Below, piece after piece: positions 44,115 to 53,028 of a stretch of 64,000 nucleotides of DNA (its first letter is position 1; the number at the start of each line of letters is the position of its first letter). A program made the position numbers and the translations under genes. Below the pieces are notes generated by a model that worked only from the letters and a program-made list of their open reading frames with translations, had not been told where the DNA came from and searched no databases. The stretch comes from Pseudomonadota bacterium (GTDB lineage: Bacteria > Pseudomonadota > Gammaproteobacteria > Burkholderiales > Burkholderiaceae_B), in the NCBI GenBank assembly GCA_023387815.1, contig JAEWHK010000005.1:10518-74517 (forward strand), given 5' to 3'.

Positions 44115-44723
44115 ATGCCCAGAATGACGGCCGGTCTGGATGAAGCGGGGAGGGGGCCGCTGGCGGGCGACGTCTTCGCTGCAGCCGTCATCCTCGATCC
44201 GGATCGCCGTATTAATGGGCTGGCCGATTCAAAAACCCTCACTCCCGCCAAGCGAGAGAGCCTGGCGCTGCGAATTCGCGAAAAGGCACTGGCCTGGTCA
44301 ATTGCCAGTGCCAGTGTGGCAGAGATAGACCAGCTGAACATTCTGCAGGCGACCATGCTGGCCATGAAGCGGGCCTTTGAGGGGCTGGGCGTTTTCTGTG
44401 TGGACCAGAAGGCCGAACTGGTATTGGTGGATGGCAATTGCGTACCAAAGGGATTGAGCGTGCCATGTCACGCCGTGGTACGGGGAGATGCTTTACACGC
44501 CTGCATTTCCGCAGCGTCGATACTTGCCAAAACGGCTCGGGATGCGCAACTTGTGCAATTGCACAATATGTATCCCGAATATGGCTTCGACCAGCATAAG
44601 GGCTATGGCACGGCGCTGCATCTTGCCCGGCTCAGGACCCACGGGCCGTGTCCCATTCACCGTAATTCCTTTGCGCCAGTCAGAAGTTTGCTGGTTTCCC
44701 CGAAGGACGAAATTCTAATTTGA
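44115..44723 (+). CDS. rnhB: ribonuclease HII
   Basis: A 202-residue endonuclease removing ribonucleotides from DNA. The active-site motif GLDEAGRGPLAGDV is at the N terminus; KTLTPAKRESLALRI, HACISAASILAKTARD (containing a conserved Asp) and YGFDQHKGYGT follow. A start at the ATG 44115 places the motif at the usual position; a TTG at 44070 would overlap lpxB. A second ATG at 44124 is also possible. It ends the outer-membrane cluster as in many proteobacteria. Confidence 0.93.
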   Translation: MPRMTAGLDEAGRGPLAGDVFAAAVILDPDRRINGLADSKTLTPAKRESLALRIREKALAWSIASASVAEIDQLNILQATMLAMKRAFEGLGVFCVDQKAELVLVDGNCVPKGLSVPCHAVVRGDALHACISAASILAKTARDAQLVQLHNMYPEYGFDQHKGYGTALHLARLRTHGPCPIHRNSFAPVRSLLVSPKDEILI

Positions 44724-44772
44724 ACATTGTATGAAATTGACACGTTGCTGAAGCATATTGCAAGTACAATGT
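44724..44772. promoter_or_regulatory. inverted repeat ahead of the desaturase gene
   Basis: ACATTGTA (44724-44731) and TACAATGT (44765-44772) are perfect complements separated by 33 bases, with a TTGACA at 44737-44742 inside. They may form a leader stem or paired regulator sites. Confidence 0.35.
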
Positions 44773-44813
44773 GGGCGTAATAGCTTGCGGGGTAGTCCCG
44801 ACATGAAAATGAT

Positions 44814-45890
44814 ATGATGGAAACAAAATTTACCCCTATCGCGCCCGATGCGGAACTGCCTCATCGGAAAATCATTCGCAGCTGGCTTATTCCCATATCC
44901 CAGCAAAATACGTTTCGCGCGTTCGTTCTGCTCTTCACCGATTACACATTGCTTCTGGCCTTGCTGGCAGGCACCATCTTTCTTTCTGCCTGGTGGCTTA
45001 AGCTGATTTGTGCACTGGTCGCTGGCTTTATGATCGGCCGGCTGTTCATTATCGGTCATGATGCCTGCCACCAGAGTCTGACGCCGCATCGCAAGCTTAA
45101 CAAATGGATAGGTCGGATTGCCTTTCTGCCGGCCGTGTCTCCCTATAGCTTGTGGGATGTTGGCCATAATGTGGTTCACCACGGATTTACCAATCTGAAG
45201 GGCATGGATTTCGTGTGGTGCCCGAAAACAAAAGAAGAATACGATGCCATGTCGCCCGTAAGACGGTTCATGGAGCGTGTTTATCGTGGCCCGCTAGGCG
45301 CAGGCATCTACTATATCGTCGAGATCTGGTGGAATCGCATGATGTTTCCAAGCAAAGGTTACATGGGTACACAACGCAAGGTGTTCTTCTGGGACGGCCT
45401 GCTTGTGAGCATTTTTGGCCTGTTGTGGCTGGGCGGCGTGATCTTCGCGGCGCACGCTACCGGGCAGTCGGTGCTGATGCTGGTTGCGTTCGCGTGGCTG
45501 ATTCCACTGCTTTTCTGGTTCTATATGATCGGTTTCGTGGTTTACATCCAGCATACGCATACGCGGGTGGTATGGCATGATAACCGTGCGGTCTGGGCCA
45601 AGGCGCAGCCGTTTGTATCCACCACTGTGCATATGATGTTCCGCTTCAAGTTCGGCGCCCTGATGCACCATATCATGGAGCACACGGCGCACCACGTGGA
45701 TATGAGTATTCCCTTGTACAAACTCAAAAAGGCGCAGAAAACGCTGGAAGACATGCTGCCCAGCCGGATTGTGGTGCAGATGTTCAGCTGGTCCTGGTAT
45801 TTCCGTACCATCCGTGCCTGCAAACTCTACAATTATCAGGAACGTTACTGGACCGACTTTCACGGCAACAAATCACCCGATGTCGTGTAA
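44814..45890 (+). CDS. membrane fatty acid desaturase
   Basis: A 358-residue integral membrane di-iron desaturase. The three histidine boxes are GHDACHQ (near residue 81), HNVVHH (about 120) and HTAHH in HIMEHTAHHVD (near 290), with four hydrophobic helices between them. It would introduce a double bond in membrane acyl chains using reduced ferredoxin or similar electrons. The ATG at 44814 is chosen; a four-codon ATG-AAA-ATG-ATA-TGA overlaps it, which is probably incidental. No neighbouring electron-transfer gene is present. The position of the double bond cannot be predicted here. Confidence 0.87.
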   Translation: MMETKFTPIAPDAELPHRKIIRSWLIPISQQNTFRAFVLLFTDYTLLLALLAGTIFLSAWWLKLICALVAGFMIGRLFIIGHDACHQSLTPHRKLNKWIGRIAFLPAVSPYSLWDVGHNVVHHGFTNLKGMDFVWCPKTKEEYDAMSPVRRFMERVYRGPLGAGIYYIVEIWWNRMMFPSKGYMGTQRKVFFWDGLLVSIFGLLWLGGVIFAAHATGQSVLMLVAFAWLIPLLFWFYMIGFVVYIQHTHTRVVWHDNRAVWAKAQPFVSTTVHMMFRFKFGALMHHIMEHTAHHVDMSIPLYKLKKAQKTLEDMLPSRIVVQMFSWSWYFRTIRACKLYNYQERYWTDFHGNKSPDVV

Positions 45891-45936
45891 CTTCCCGATA
45901 GGTCGACAGGCCGTAAGCGCCTGAAAATACGTTACT

Positions 45937-45966
45937 ATCCCTGCTGTTGAGCAGGGATATTTTTTT
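45937..45966 (+). terminator. intrinsic terminator abutting the next start codon
   Basis: ATCCCTGCT (45937-45945) and AGCAGGGAT (45950-45958) form a perfect 9-bp stem with a GTTG loop, then A and seven T residues. The T-tract ends exactly at the ATG of the methyltransferase gene, 46 bases after the desaturase stop. Confidence 0.85.
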
Positions 45967-46743
45967 ATGAAACTGATTCAGTCCAAAGACAATTCGCTGG
46001 TACGCCTCGCCATGAAGGTGGCCGCGGGACGGGACAAATCCCGTCTGCTGCTCGAAGGCGTGCATTTGTGCCAGGAATGGCTGGCCCGCTATGGTGCGCC
46101 GGAAACGGTGCTGGTGCGAGCCTCAGCCATTGGGCAACCCGATGTGGACCACCTGATTACCCAAAGCCAGTCTGGCGAACAGATTGAGCTTGCTGACACT
46201 GTGTTCAATGCGATTGCTACCGTGCCGGCTCCGCAGGGCGTTATGTTCATTGCACAGCGTCCTCAGCCGGAAATGGCAGACCGGTTTGCCACCACGGCGC
46301 TCTGGCTGGACCGGATCCAGGACCCCGGCAACCTTGGCACCATTTTGCGGACGGCTGCGGCCGCAGGCATCAGGCAGATTCTTTTATCCACTGGCTGTGT
46401 CGCTGTCTGGTCGCCCAAAGTGCTGCGCAGCGCCCAGGGTGCACACTTTGCGCTGGATATTCATGAAAATCAGGATTTTACGCAGATTTTGCCGCGGCTG
46501 GATATGCCTGTACTGGCGTCTTCGCTGGGGCCGGATACGCGCAGTCTGTATGATGGGTCGCTGCCTCGGCATTGCCTGTGGGTCATGGGCAATGAAGGGC
46601 AGGGGGTAGACCCGGCCGTGCTGGACGCTGCTGACCAACGCATTTTCATCCCACAGTCTGACGCCGTTGAATCCCTCAATGTTGCGGTGGCAACGGCCAT
46701 CATCCTGTTCGAACATCGGCGTCAGCATTCTGCCGGTGCTTGA
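45967..46743 (+). CDS. SpoU/TrmH family RNA 2'-O-methyltransferase
   Basis: A 258-residue knotted (SPOUT) methyltransferase. An N-terminal substrate-binding part (MKLIQSKDNSLVRLAMK, LLEGVHLCQEW) is followed by the SAM domain with motifs LDRIQDPGNLGTILRTAAAAG, LWVMGNEGQGVDPAVL and ESLNVAVATAIILFE, which form the trefoil knot. It would methylate a ribose in rRNA or tRNA; the target base is not predictable. The ATG follows the T-run of a terminator directly and there is no Shine-Dalgarno, so its expression is unusual. Confidence 0.88.
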   Translation: MKLIQSKDNSLVRLAMKVAAGRDKSRLLLEGVHLCQEWLARYGAPETVLVRASAIGQPDVDHLITQSQSGEQIELADTVFNAIATVPAPQGVMFIAQRPQPEMADRFATTALWLDRIQDPGNLGTILRTAAAAGIRQILLSTGCVAVWSPKVLRSAQGAHFALDIHENQDFTQILPRLDMPVLASSLGPDTRSLYDGSLPRHCLWVMGNEGQGVDPAVLDAADQRIFIPQSDAVESLNVAVATAIILFEHRRQHSAGA

Positions 46744-46861
46744 TCGGACACCTTCGTCAAGAGCCTGCTCCCTTAGAAAGCCCGCTTCTGAAGAGAACCG
46801 GCTCCTGAAGAGAGCCCTTCATGCATAGGCCTTTACCTGAAAAGATGCCTGTTGCGCTCAA

Positions 46862-47707
46862 TCAGTAATTGGCTGAGGAGTGGGATTTAAGTCCCAGTAT
46901 CTGGATGACGGTCGTGGAGATCTCTTCGATGGACTTGGTGGTTGTGGATAGCCACTCGATGCTCTCGACCCGCATCAGCCTTTCAGCTTCGGCCACTTCG
47001 TAAAGACATTGTTTAAGAGACGCGTATTTGCTATCTGGTCTGCGCTCGTTGCGTACTTCCGCCAGCCTCTCTGGCTGGATGGAAAGGCCAAACAGCTTGT
47101 TACGGTATGGGTGAAGTGTGCTGGGCAGTGAACCACGCTCAAAATCTTCAGGAATCAGCGGGAAATTGGCCGCCTTGATGGCATATTGCATGGCCAGATA
47201 AAGACTGGTCGGTGTCTTGCCGCATCGGGAAACACCTACAAGAATCACGTCGGCCTCTTTCAGTCCATGCACAAACTGCCCGTCATCATGCGCCAGCGTG
47301 AAGTTGATGGCTTCGATCCGGTTACGATACTGCTTGGAACTGGCGCTCAGGTGCGACAGCCCGATAGTGGGGCGTGATTTGGTTTCCAGTGCCGCTTCCA
47401 GCTGGTTGACGCAGGCCCCAAAAATATCCAGAAAAATGCAGTTCGACTGCTGCACCACGTTCAGAATTTCCGGTTTGACCAGCGTACTGAACAGGATAGG
47501 AGGCGAGTTTTCAGCCAGCGCCGCCGCATTGATTTTCTCGGCCACTTTGGCGGCTTTTTCCTCGGATGTGATAAAGGGTTCACGTAACAGCGTGAAATCA
47601 AAATCGGCACTGAACTGCGAAAGAACCGAGTGACTGAAGGTCTCTGCAGTAATGCCTGTGCCGTCCGACACAATGAATACCGTGCGTTTTTTTGGGGATT
47701 CTGACAT
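46862..47707 (-). CDS. ppsR: PEP synthase regulatory protein (kinase/pyrophosphorylase)
   Basis: A 281-residue bifunctional enzyme that inactivates PpsA by ADP-dependent phosphorylation and reactivates it by Pi-dependent dephosphorylation. The N terminus RTVFIVSDGTGITAETFSHS and the P-loop GVSRCGKTPTSLYLAMQ are family signatures. The ATG at 47707 matches the family start; an in-frame ATG at 47752 would add 15 atypical residues. It faces its target ppsA, a standard regulator-target arrangement. Confidence 0.93.
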   Translation of the reverse strand: MSESPKKRTVFIVSDGTGITAETFSHSVLSQFSADFDFTLLREPFITSEEKAAKVAEKINAAALAENSPPILFSTLVKPEILNVVQQSNCIFLDIFGACVNQLEAALETKSRPTIGLSHLSASSKQYRNRIEAINFTLAHDDGQFVHGLKEADVILVGVSRCGKTPTSLYLAMQYAIKAANFPLIPEDFERGSLPSTLHPYRNKLFGLSIQPERLAEVRNERRPDSKYASLKQCLYEVAEAERLMRVESIEWLSTTTKSIEEISTTVIQILGLKSHSSANY

Positions 47708-47781
47708 CTGTGATTTTGGTCCTGTGAGTGAGGAAAAAGACGGTACAATCATACTACCGTGTGCCTGGCCAGTGTTTGCAG

Positions 47782-47835
47782 GCTTATTTGCTCAGGAAAC
47801 GGCCCTGAAGGGTTCTGTTTTCTAAGCAAATAAGC
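47782..47835 (+). promoter_or_regulatory. long inverted repeat in the ppsA leader
   Basis: GCTTATTTGCT (47782-47792) and AGCAAATAAGC (47825-47835) are perfect 11-base complements. The 32-base interior contains a smaller CCCT/AGGG pairing. It lies 28 bases before the ppsA ATG and is not followed by a U-run, so it is more likely a leader structure or operator than a terminator. Confidence 0.5.
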
Positions 47836-47862
47836 TTTCATTTTAATCTAAGGGTGACTTAA

Positions 47863-50229
47863 ATGTCGTATGTTGTTCCATTCGAGAAACTCCGCATGTC
47901 GGATGTTGACTCTGTCGGCGGGAAAAATGCCTCGCTGGGCGAAATGATCAGCCAGCTGGCCAATGCAGGTGTTCGTGTGCCTGGCGGTTTCGCAACCACT
48001 GCCGATGCCTTTCGGGACTTCCTGAAAAGTTCCGGGCTGGACAAGCGAATCGCTGATCGTCTGGCTTCGCTCAATCCGGAAGATGTACGGGAACTGGCCC
48101 AGGCTGGTTCTGAAATCCGTGGCTGGATTACCGAAGCTCCGTTTTCTCCTGAATTCGAGAAAGCCATTCGCGACTCCTTCGCCAAACTCGACGAAGATGG
48201 TAAAGGGACATTTGCTGTGCGTTCGTCCGCAACTGCAGAAGACTTGCCCGATGCGTCTTTTGCCGGACAGCAGGAAACGTTTCTGAATGTCGCCGGCATT
48301 GATGATGTGCTGGATAAAATCCGTCACGTGTTTGCTTCGCTTTATAACGACCGCGCGATTTCCTACCGTGTACACAAAGGCTACGCACATGCAGATGTGG
48401 CATTGTCTGCAGGTATTCAGCGCATGGTTCGCTCCGACAAAGGAAGCGCCGGTGTCATGTTCACGCTGGATACCGAATCCGGTTTCCCTGATGTCGTTTT
48501 CATTACTTCATCTTATGGGCTGGGTGAAACGGTCGTACAGGGTGCGGTCAATCCTGACGAATTCTACGTTTACAAAACCACGCTTGAGTCTGGCAAATAT
48601 CCCATTGTTGGTCGCCGCATTGGTTCCAAGCTGATCAAAATGGAGTTCAATACCGAACGCAAGCCCGGTGAAAATGCAGTCAACACCGTAGACGTACCGG
48701 TGTCCGAGCGCAACCGTTATTCCCTGACCGATGACGAAGTGATTGAGCTTGCCCGTTACGCGGTCATCATCGAGAAACACTACAACCGTCCCATGGATAT
48801 CGAATGGGGTCGCGATGGTATCGACGGCAAACTGTACATTCTGCAGGCGCGCCCCGAGACCGTGAAATCCCAGCAGTCCGGCAACGATGTACAGCAGCGC
48901 TACAAGCTGAAAGCAACTGGTAAGGTTCTGATCACCGGTCGCGCTATCGGCCAGAAAATTGGTTCCGGTAAAGTACGGGTGGTTTCCGATATCAGTCAGA
49001 TGGATCAGGTTCAGACAGGCGACGTTCTGGTTACCGATATGACTGACCCGAACTGGGAACCCGTCATGAAACGCGCCTCGGCAATCGTGACCAATCGCGG
49101 CGGACGTACCTGCCACGCAGCCATCATCGCGCGTGAACTGGGGATTCCTGCCGTGGTCGGTTGTGGCACTGCCACCGAAGACCTGAAAGAGGGAGCAGAA
49201 GTGACTGTGTCCTGCGCTGAAGGTGACGAAGGCCGCATCTACGACGGTTTCCTGGAAACGGAAGTCGAAGAGGTACGCCGTGGTGAAATGCCCGAGATTC
49301 CCGTCAAGATCATGATGAACGTGGGTAATCCGCAGCTGGCTTTTGACTTCTCTCAAATTCCGAATGGCGGTGTGGGTCTGGCACGTCTTGAGTTCATCAT
49401 CAACAACAATATCAATGTTCACCCCAAGGCGGTGCTGGATTATCCGAACATTGATCCCGAACTCAAAAAAGCCGTGGAATCTGCCGCTCGTGGTTATGCC
49501 AGCCCACGTGCTTTCTTCGTCGAAAAACTCGCTGAAGGCATTGCCACAATTGCGGCTGCGTTCTACCCCAAACCGGTCATTGTGCGTCTGTCCGACTTCA
49601 AGTCCAATGAATATCGCAAGCTGGTTGGCGGATCCCGATACGAGCCGGAAGAAGAAAATCCGATGCTGGGTTTCCGCGGTGCATCGCGTTATATTGCCGA
49701 CGACTTTGCCGAGTGCTTCCGCATGGAATGTGAAGCCCTGCGTTTTGTTCGCGACGACATGGGTCTGACCAACGTGGAAATCATGGTGCCGTTTGTGCGT
49801 ACCCTGAATCAGGCGGACAAGGTCATCAAACTGCTGGCCGATAATGGCCTGAAACGCGGCGAGAATGGTCTGCGCGTGATCATGATGTGCGAAGTGCCAT
49901 CTAATGCCATTCTGGCCGAACAGTTCCTTGAGTATTTTGACGGCTTCTCTATCGGTTCAAACGATATGACTCAGCTGACTCTGGGACTGGATCGTGATTC
50001 CGGTATGGAATTGCTGGCTGCTGATTTCGACGAGCGTGATGAAGCGGTACAGTTCATGCTGCAGCGCGCCATCCAGGCATGCCTGAAAGCCAATAAATAT
50101 GTCGGTATTTGCGGCCAGGGCCCCAGCGATCATCCTGATCTTGCCATCTGGCTGAAAGAGCAGGGTATCCTGACCATGTCGCTGAATCCGGACACGGTCG
50201 TGGATACCTGGCAGAAACTGGCCAAGTAA
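47863..50229 (+). CDS. ppsA: phosphoenolpyruvate synthase
   Basis: A 788-residue enzyme making PEP from pyruvate and ATP for gluconeogenesis. The N-terminal ATP-grasp domain begins VGGKNASLGEMISQL; the swivelling phosphohistidine domain has GGRTCHAAIIARELGIPAVVG with His418; the C-terminal PEP-binding barrel ends with GFSIGSNDMTQLTLGLDRDSG and CGQGPSDHPDL. Its regulator ppsR is divergently encoded. The start follows CTAAGGGTGACTTAA. Confidence 0.96.
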   Translation: MSYVVPFEKLRMSDVDSVGGKNASLGEMISQLANAGVRVPGGFATTADAFRDFLKSSGLDKRIADRLASLNPEDVRELAQAGSEIRGWITEAPFSPEFEKAIRDSFAKLDEDGKGTFAVRSSATAEDLPDASFAGQQETFLNVAGIDDVLDKIRHVFASLYNDRAISYRVHKGYAHADVALSAGIQRMVRSDKGSAGVMFTLDTESGFPDVVFITSSYGLGETVVQGAVNPDEFYVYKTTLESGKYPIVGRRIGSKLIKMEFNTERKPGENAVNTVDVPVSERNRYSLTDDEVIELARYAVIIEKHYNRPMDIEWGRDGIDGKLYILQARPETVKSQQSGNDVQQRYKLKATGKVLITGRAIGQKIGSGKVRVVSDISQMDQVQTGDVLVTDMTDPNWEPVMKRASAIVTNRGGRTCHAAIIARELGIPAVVGCGTATEDLKEGAEVTVSCAEGDEGRIYDGFLETEVEEVRRGEMPEIPVKIMMNVGNPQLAFDFSQIPNGGVGLARLEFIINNNINVHPKAVLDYPNIDPELKKAVESAARGYASPRAFFVEKLAEGIATIAAAFYPKPVIVRLSDFKSNEYRKLVGGSRYEPEEENPMLGFRGASRYIADDFAECFRMECEALRFVRDDMGLTNVEIMVPFVRTLNQADKVIKLLADNGLKRGENGLRVIMMCEVPSNAILAEQFLEYFDGFSIGSNDMTQLTLGLDRDSGMELLAADFDERDEAVQFMLQRAIQACLKANKYVGICGQGPSDHPDLAIWLKEQGILTMSLNPDTVVDTWQKLAK

Positions 50230-50305
50230 GCGTCAAACGGCGTCTTCAGCCACCTGCGGCCCTTCCCGGGTCGCATATGCTGAACATGCCTGATGTTGCC
50301 TTATT

Positions 50306-50353
50306 CGCGGACACCTTTTCCCATAAGTTGCGGGGCAGGGGTGTCCGCTTTTT
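50306..50353 (+). terminator. intrinsic terminator after ppsA
   Basis: GCGGACACC (50307-50315) pairs perfectly with GGTGTCCGC (50340-50348), loop of 24 bases, followed by five T residues. Confidence 0.7.
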
Positions 50354-50412
50354 CACGCCTGCCTGTCTTCTTACGGTACACTGGGGTTTTACACGTATCA
50401 AGGAAAACGCAC

Positions 50413-50742
50413 GTGAGCGAACTTATCATTGAAGATGTTACTGAAGGTAGTGGCGAAGAAGCAAAAAGCGGACAGCAGGTTTCCGTGCACTATACGGGCT
50501 GGCTCAAAGACAATGGCCAGAAATTTGATTCCAGCAAAGATCGTGGGCAACCCTTTTCTTTCCCTCTGGGTGCCGGCCATGTGATTAAAGGCTGGGATCA
50601 GGGTGTGCAGGGCATGAAAGTCGGTGGTGTACGCAAACTCACCATTCCGGCCGAACTGGGCTATGGCGCCCGCGGCGCTGGCGGTGTCATTCCTCCGAAT
50701 GCCACGCTGGTTTTTGAAGTGGAACTGCTGGGCGTTAACTAA
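50413..50742 (+). CDS. FKBP-type peptidyl-prolyl cis-trans isomerase
   Basis: A 109-residue single-domain FKBP without signal peptide, hence cytosolic. It carries SVHYTGWLKDNGQKFDSS, VIKGWDQGVQGMKVGG, and LGYGARGAGGVIPPNATLVF, the active-site ring. The GTG at 50413 is chosen since AGGA is nine bases upstream and the downstream frame gives the normal family length; an earlier in-frame ATG would run through the ppsA terminator. Role is general proline isomerisation in folding. Confidence 0.92.
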   Translation: MSELIIEDVTEGSGEEAKSGQQVSVHYTGWLKDNGQKFDSSKDRGQPFSFPLGAGHVIKGWDQGVQGMKVGGVRKLTIPAELGYGARGAGGVIPPNATLVFEVELLGVN

Positions 50743-50799
50743 TTTCTCTGGGATCCGGTCCCGGTTCTGTTCTACATCATCTTTCGCAGGAGAGCGATT

Positions 50800-51312
50800 A
50801 TGTGGATCTGGTTTGTGGCAAGCACAATTGCACTCATTCTTGAACTGCTGACCGGCACCTTTTTTCTGCTGCTGGTGGCTGTTTCCGCCGCAGCAGCCGG
50901 CGTTGCCGCCTGGATGGGCATCGATGTGCCCTGGCAATTGCTGTTATTCAGTGTGATCGCCATTGCCGGTTATTTTATTCTCAAAGCTAGCGGTATTATC
51001 AAACGGGGTTCGCATATTCCGGCAAGTCGCAATACCGACGTGAACCTGGACATTGGTCAAACCGTGTTTGTCTCCGAATGGACACCCATGAGAACGGCGG
51101 TGGTACAGTACCGCGGCGCGCAATGGCAGGTCCGTCTGGACCCCGACGTTACCGAAGCACCCGTCCCGGGTACGTATCGCATTGTCGATGTCGATGGTAT
51201 CGTCTTTTTGCTGACCCCTGTCTCCCGCAGAGACAGCGCACCCAGTCAGTCACTAGCAAACGTGGCTGATTCTGCAGCCGTTGCGAAACCGGTCAATCCC
51301 CCATCCCGGTAA
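50800..51312 (+). CDS. NfeD-like membrane protein
   Basis: A 170-residue protein with two to three N-terminal membrane helices (WFVASTIALILELLTGTFFLLLVAVSAAAAG, then LLLFSVIAIAGYFIL), followed by a soluble OB-fold-like part containing IGQTVFVSEWTPMRTAVVQYRG. Such short NfeD proteins accompany SPFH proteins and are thought to act together in membrane domain organisation. The next gene, 27 bases downstream, is the SPFH partner. Confidence 0.85.
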   Translation: MWIWFVASTIALILELLTGTFFLLLVAVSAAAAGVAAWMGIDVPWQLLLFSVIAIAGYFILKASGIIKRGSHIPASRNTDVNLDIGQTVFVSEWTPMRTAVVQYRGAQWQVRLDPDVTEAPVPGTYRIVDVDGIVFLLTPVSRRDSAPSQSLANVADSAAVAKPVNPPSR

Positions 51313-51339
51313 ACCAGTCTTTTATTCAGGAGCTTTATC

Positions 51340-52317
51340 ATGGATCCGTCAATCATCTTCCTCGCGATACTGATCATACTTGTACTGGTTTTTCTGGCTA
51401 AATCAACGGCGATCGTGCCGCAGCAGCACGCCTGGATCATTGAACGCCTGGGACGCTATGATCGCACGCTGTCACCGGGTCTGCGCTTTATTATTCCCTT
51501 CGTAGACCGGGTCGCGTACAAGCATTCACTCAAGGAAATTCCGCTGGATGTTCCAAGCCAGATCTGCATTACGCGCGACAACACACAGTTGCAGGTTGAC
51601 GGTGTCATTTATTTTCAGGTGACCGATCCCAAGCTTGCGTCTTACGGTTCATCCAACTATATCTCGGCAATTACCCAGCTGGCACAAACGACCTTGCGTT
51701 CTGTTATCGGACGTATGGAGCTGGATAAGACATTTGAAGAACGGGAAGCGATCAACAGCACCATTGTTTCATCACTGGATGAAGCAGCCACCAACTGGGG
51801 TGTGAAGGTCCTGCGTTATGAAATCAAGGATCTGACACCGCCCAACGAGATCCTGCGTGCCATGCAGGCGCAGATTACCGCCGAAAGGGAAAAACGGGCG
51901 CTGATTGCCGCATCAGAAGGTCGCCGCCAGGAACAGATCAATATTGCAACAGGTGAGCGTGAAGCCGCCATTGCCCGATCCGAAGGTGAAAAACAGGCGC
52001 AAATCAACCAGGCAGAAGGTGAGGCCGCTGCCGTTATTGCCATCGCTGAAGCCACAGCGCAGGCGATCTCTCAGGTTGCGCGTTCAATTGAAGAACCCGG
52101 TGGCATGGCTGCCGTGAACCTTCGGGTTGCTGAAAATTATGTCGATGCGTTCGGCAACGTGGCCAAGAAAGGCAATACGCTTATTCTGCCGGCCAATCTG
52201 GCAGATATCGGCGGTCTGATTGCCTCGGCCATGACGGTTGTGAAATCCACAGGAAATGGTGGATCCTCAAAGGCCGATTTAGCGGAGGATCTGCTGGATC
52301 CGTCCAGACGGCGCTGA
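51340..52317 (+). CDS. qmcA: SPFH domain/band 7 protein, QmcA-like
   Basis: A 325-residue stomatin-like protein. An N-terminal membrane anchor (IIFLAILIILVLVFLAK) precedes the SPFH domain (IVPQQHAWIIERLGRYDRTL; RFIIPFVDRVAYKHSLKE) and a long Ala/Glu/Gln/Arg coiled coil from about residue 175 (REKRALIAASEGRRQEQINI). Proteins of this type assemble in large cages near FtsH and membrane microdomains. Paired with NfeD, a widespread arrangement. Confidence 0.9.
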   Translation: MDPSIIFLAILIILVLVFLAKSTAIVPQQHAWIIERLGRYDRTLSPGLRFIIPFVDRVAYKHSLKEIPLDVPSQICITRDNTQLQVDGVIYFQVTDPKLASYGSSNYISAITQLAQTTLRSVIGRMELDKTFEEREAINSTIVSSLDEAATNWGVKVLRYEIKDLTPPNEILRAMQAQITAEREKRALIAASEGRRQEQINIATGEREAAIARSEGEKQAQINQAEGEAAAVIAIAEATAQAISQVARSIEEPGGMAAVNLRVAENYVDAFGNVAKKGNTLILPANLADIGGLIASAMTVVKSTGNGGSSKADLAEDLLDPSRRR

Positions 52318-52331
52318 TAAAACAGTAAATA

Positions 52332-52363
52332 GATCACGTCCTGCGTTCGCGCAGGGCGTGATC
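52332..52363. other. strong hairpin after the SPFH gene
   Basis: GATCACG-T-CCTGCG and CGCAGG-G-CGTGATC form a 13-bp stem with one mismatch and a short loop, 14 bases after the SPFH stop and between convergent genes. There is no U-run on either side, so it may be a Rho-assisted or mRNA-protecting structure. Confidence 0.5.
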
Positions 52364-52397
52364 GAATTCATAAGCATTACGCATTAAGCGTCACGCA

Positions 52398-52859
52398 TTA
52401 CGAGTCTCGGCGGTGCGTGTCATGTTTCATGATGCGTTCTTTTTCGCGCTGCCAGTCTTTGTCGCGGGCGCTGTCCCGCTTGTCGTGCAGTTTTTTGCCT
52501 TTACCCAGGCCGAATTCCAGCTTGATCTTGCCATTTTTAAAGTGCAGGTTCAGTGGAACCAGCGTATAGCCCCGGATTTCTACCTTCCCGATCAGCTTGT
52601 TGATTTCATTCTTGTGTAACAGCAGTTTACGGGTACGCGTGGCATTGGGATGAATATGCGTTGAGGCAGTGGCCAGGGGGCTGACGTGCATGTTCAATAG
52701 CTGCAGTTCGCCGTCGCGCACAATGACGTAACTCTCGCCCAGCTGAACCCGGCCGGCACGAATAGACTTGACTTCCCAGCCTTCAAGAACGATGCCCGCC
52801 TCGAAGCGCTCTTCAATGAAATAGTCGTGGGTTGCCTTGCGATTGTCGGTAATGCTCAT
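52398..52859 (-). CDS. smpB: SsrA-binding protein SmpB
   Basis: A 153-residue tmRNA-binding protein for ribosome rescue. Family motifs are ATHDYFIEERFEAGIVLEGW, EVKSIRAGRVQLGESYV, and the C-terminal GLGKGKKLHDKRDSARDKDW that inserts in the mRNA channel. The ATG at 52859 gives MSITDNRKATHD, the standard start; a longer reading would extend over the divergent promoter region. It faces ratA, a very common proteobacterial layout. Confidence 0.95.
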   Translation of the reverse strand: MSITDNRKATHDYFIEERFEAGIVLEGWEVKSIRAGRVQLGESYVIVRDGELQLLNMHVSPLATASTHIHPNATRTRKLLLHKNEINKLIGKVEIRGYTLVPLNLHFKNGKIKLEFGLGKGKKLHDKRDSARDKDWQREKERIMKHDTHRRDS

Positions 52860-53028
52860 GTTTGATTTTATAAATGGGTTAGACCCGTTAAAATAGGGTC
52901 TGTCTGATCGCGCAAAACGCAATGATTTTACGCAATTGTAATTGAATCAACCTGCTTGTGCTGCTTGTTGTTTACACTGCAGGCGTATTTTGCCCACATC
53001 ACCTGTTTACTGTCTGCCCTAAAAATAC

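Noticed and set aside
44803..44817. Four-codon upstream reading frame ATG-AAA-ATG-ATA-TGA before the desaturase
   Set aside because: Such a short frame is expected by chance; kept only as a note in the desaturase context.
46744..46861. Imperfect direct repeats CTGAAGAGA between spoU and ppsR
   Set aside because: Short, imperfect and without a U-tract or symmetry; no function can be supported.
48508..49422. Open frame of 304 codons antisense to ppsA
   Set aside because: Shadow of ppsA; no recognisable domain, and the sense gene is intact with all motifs.
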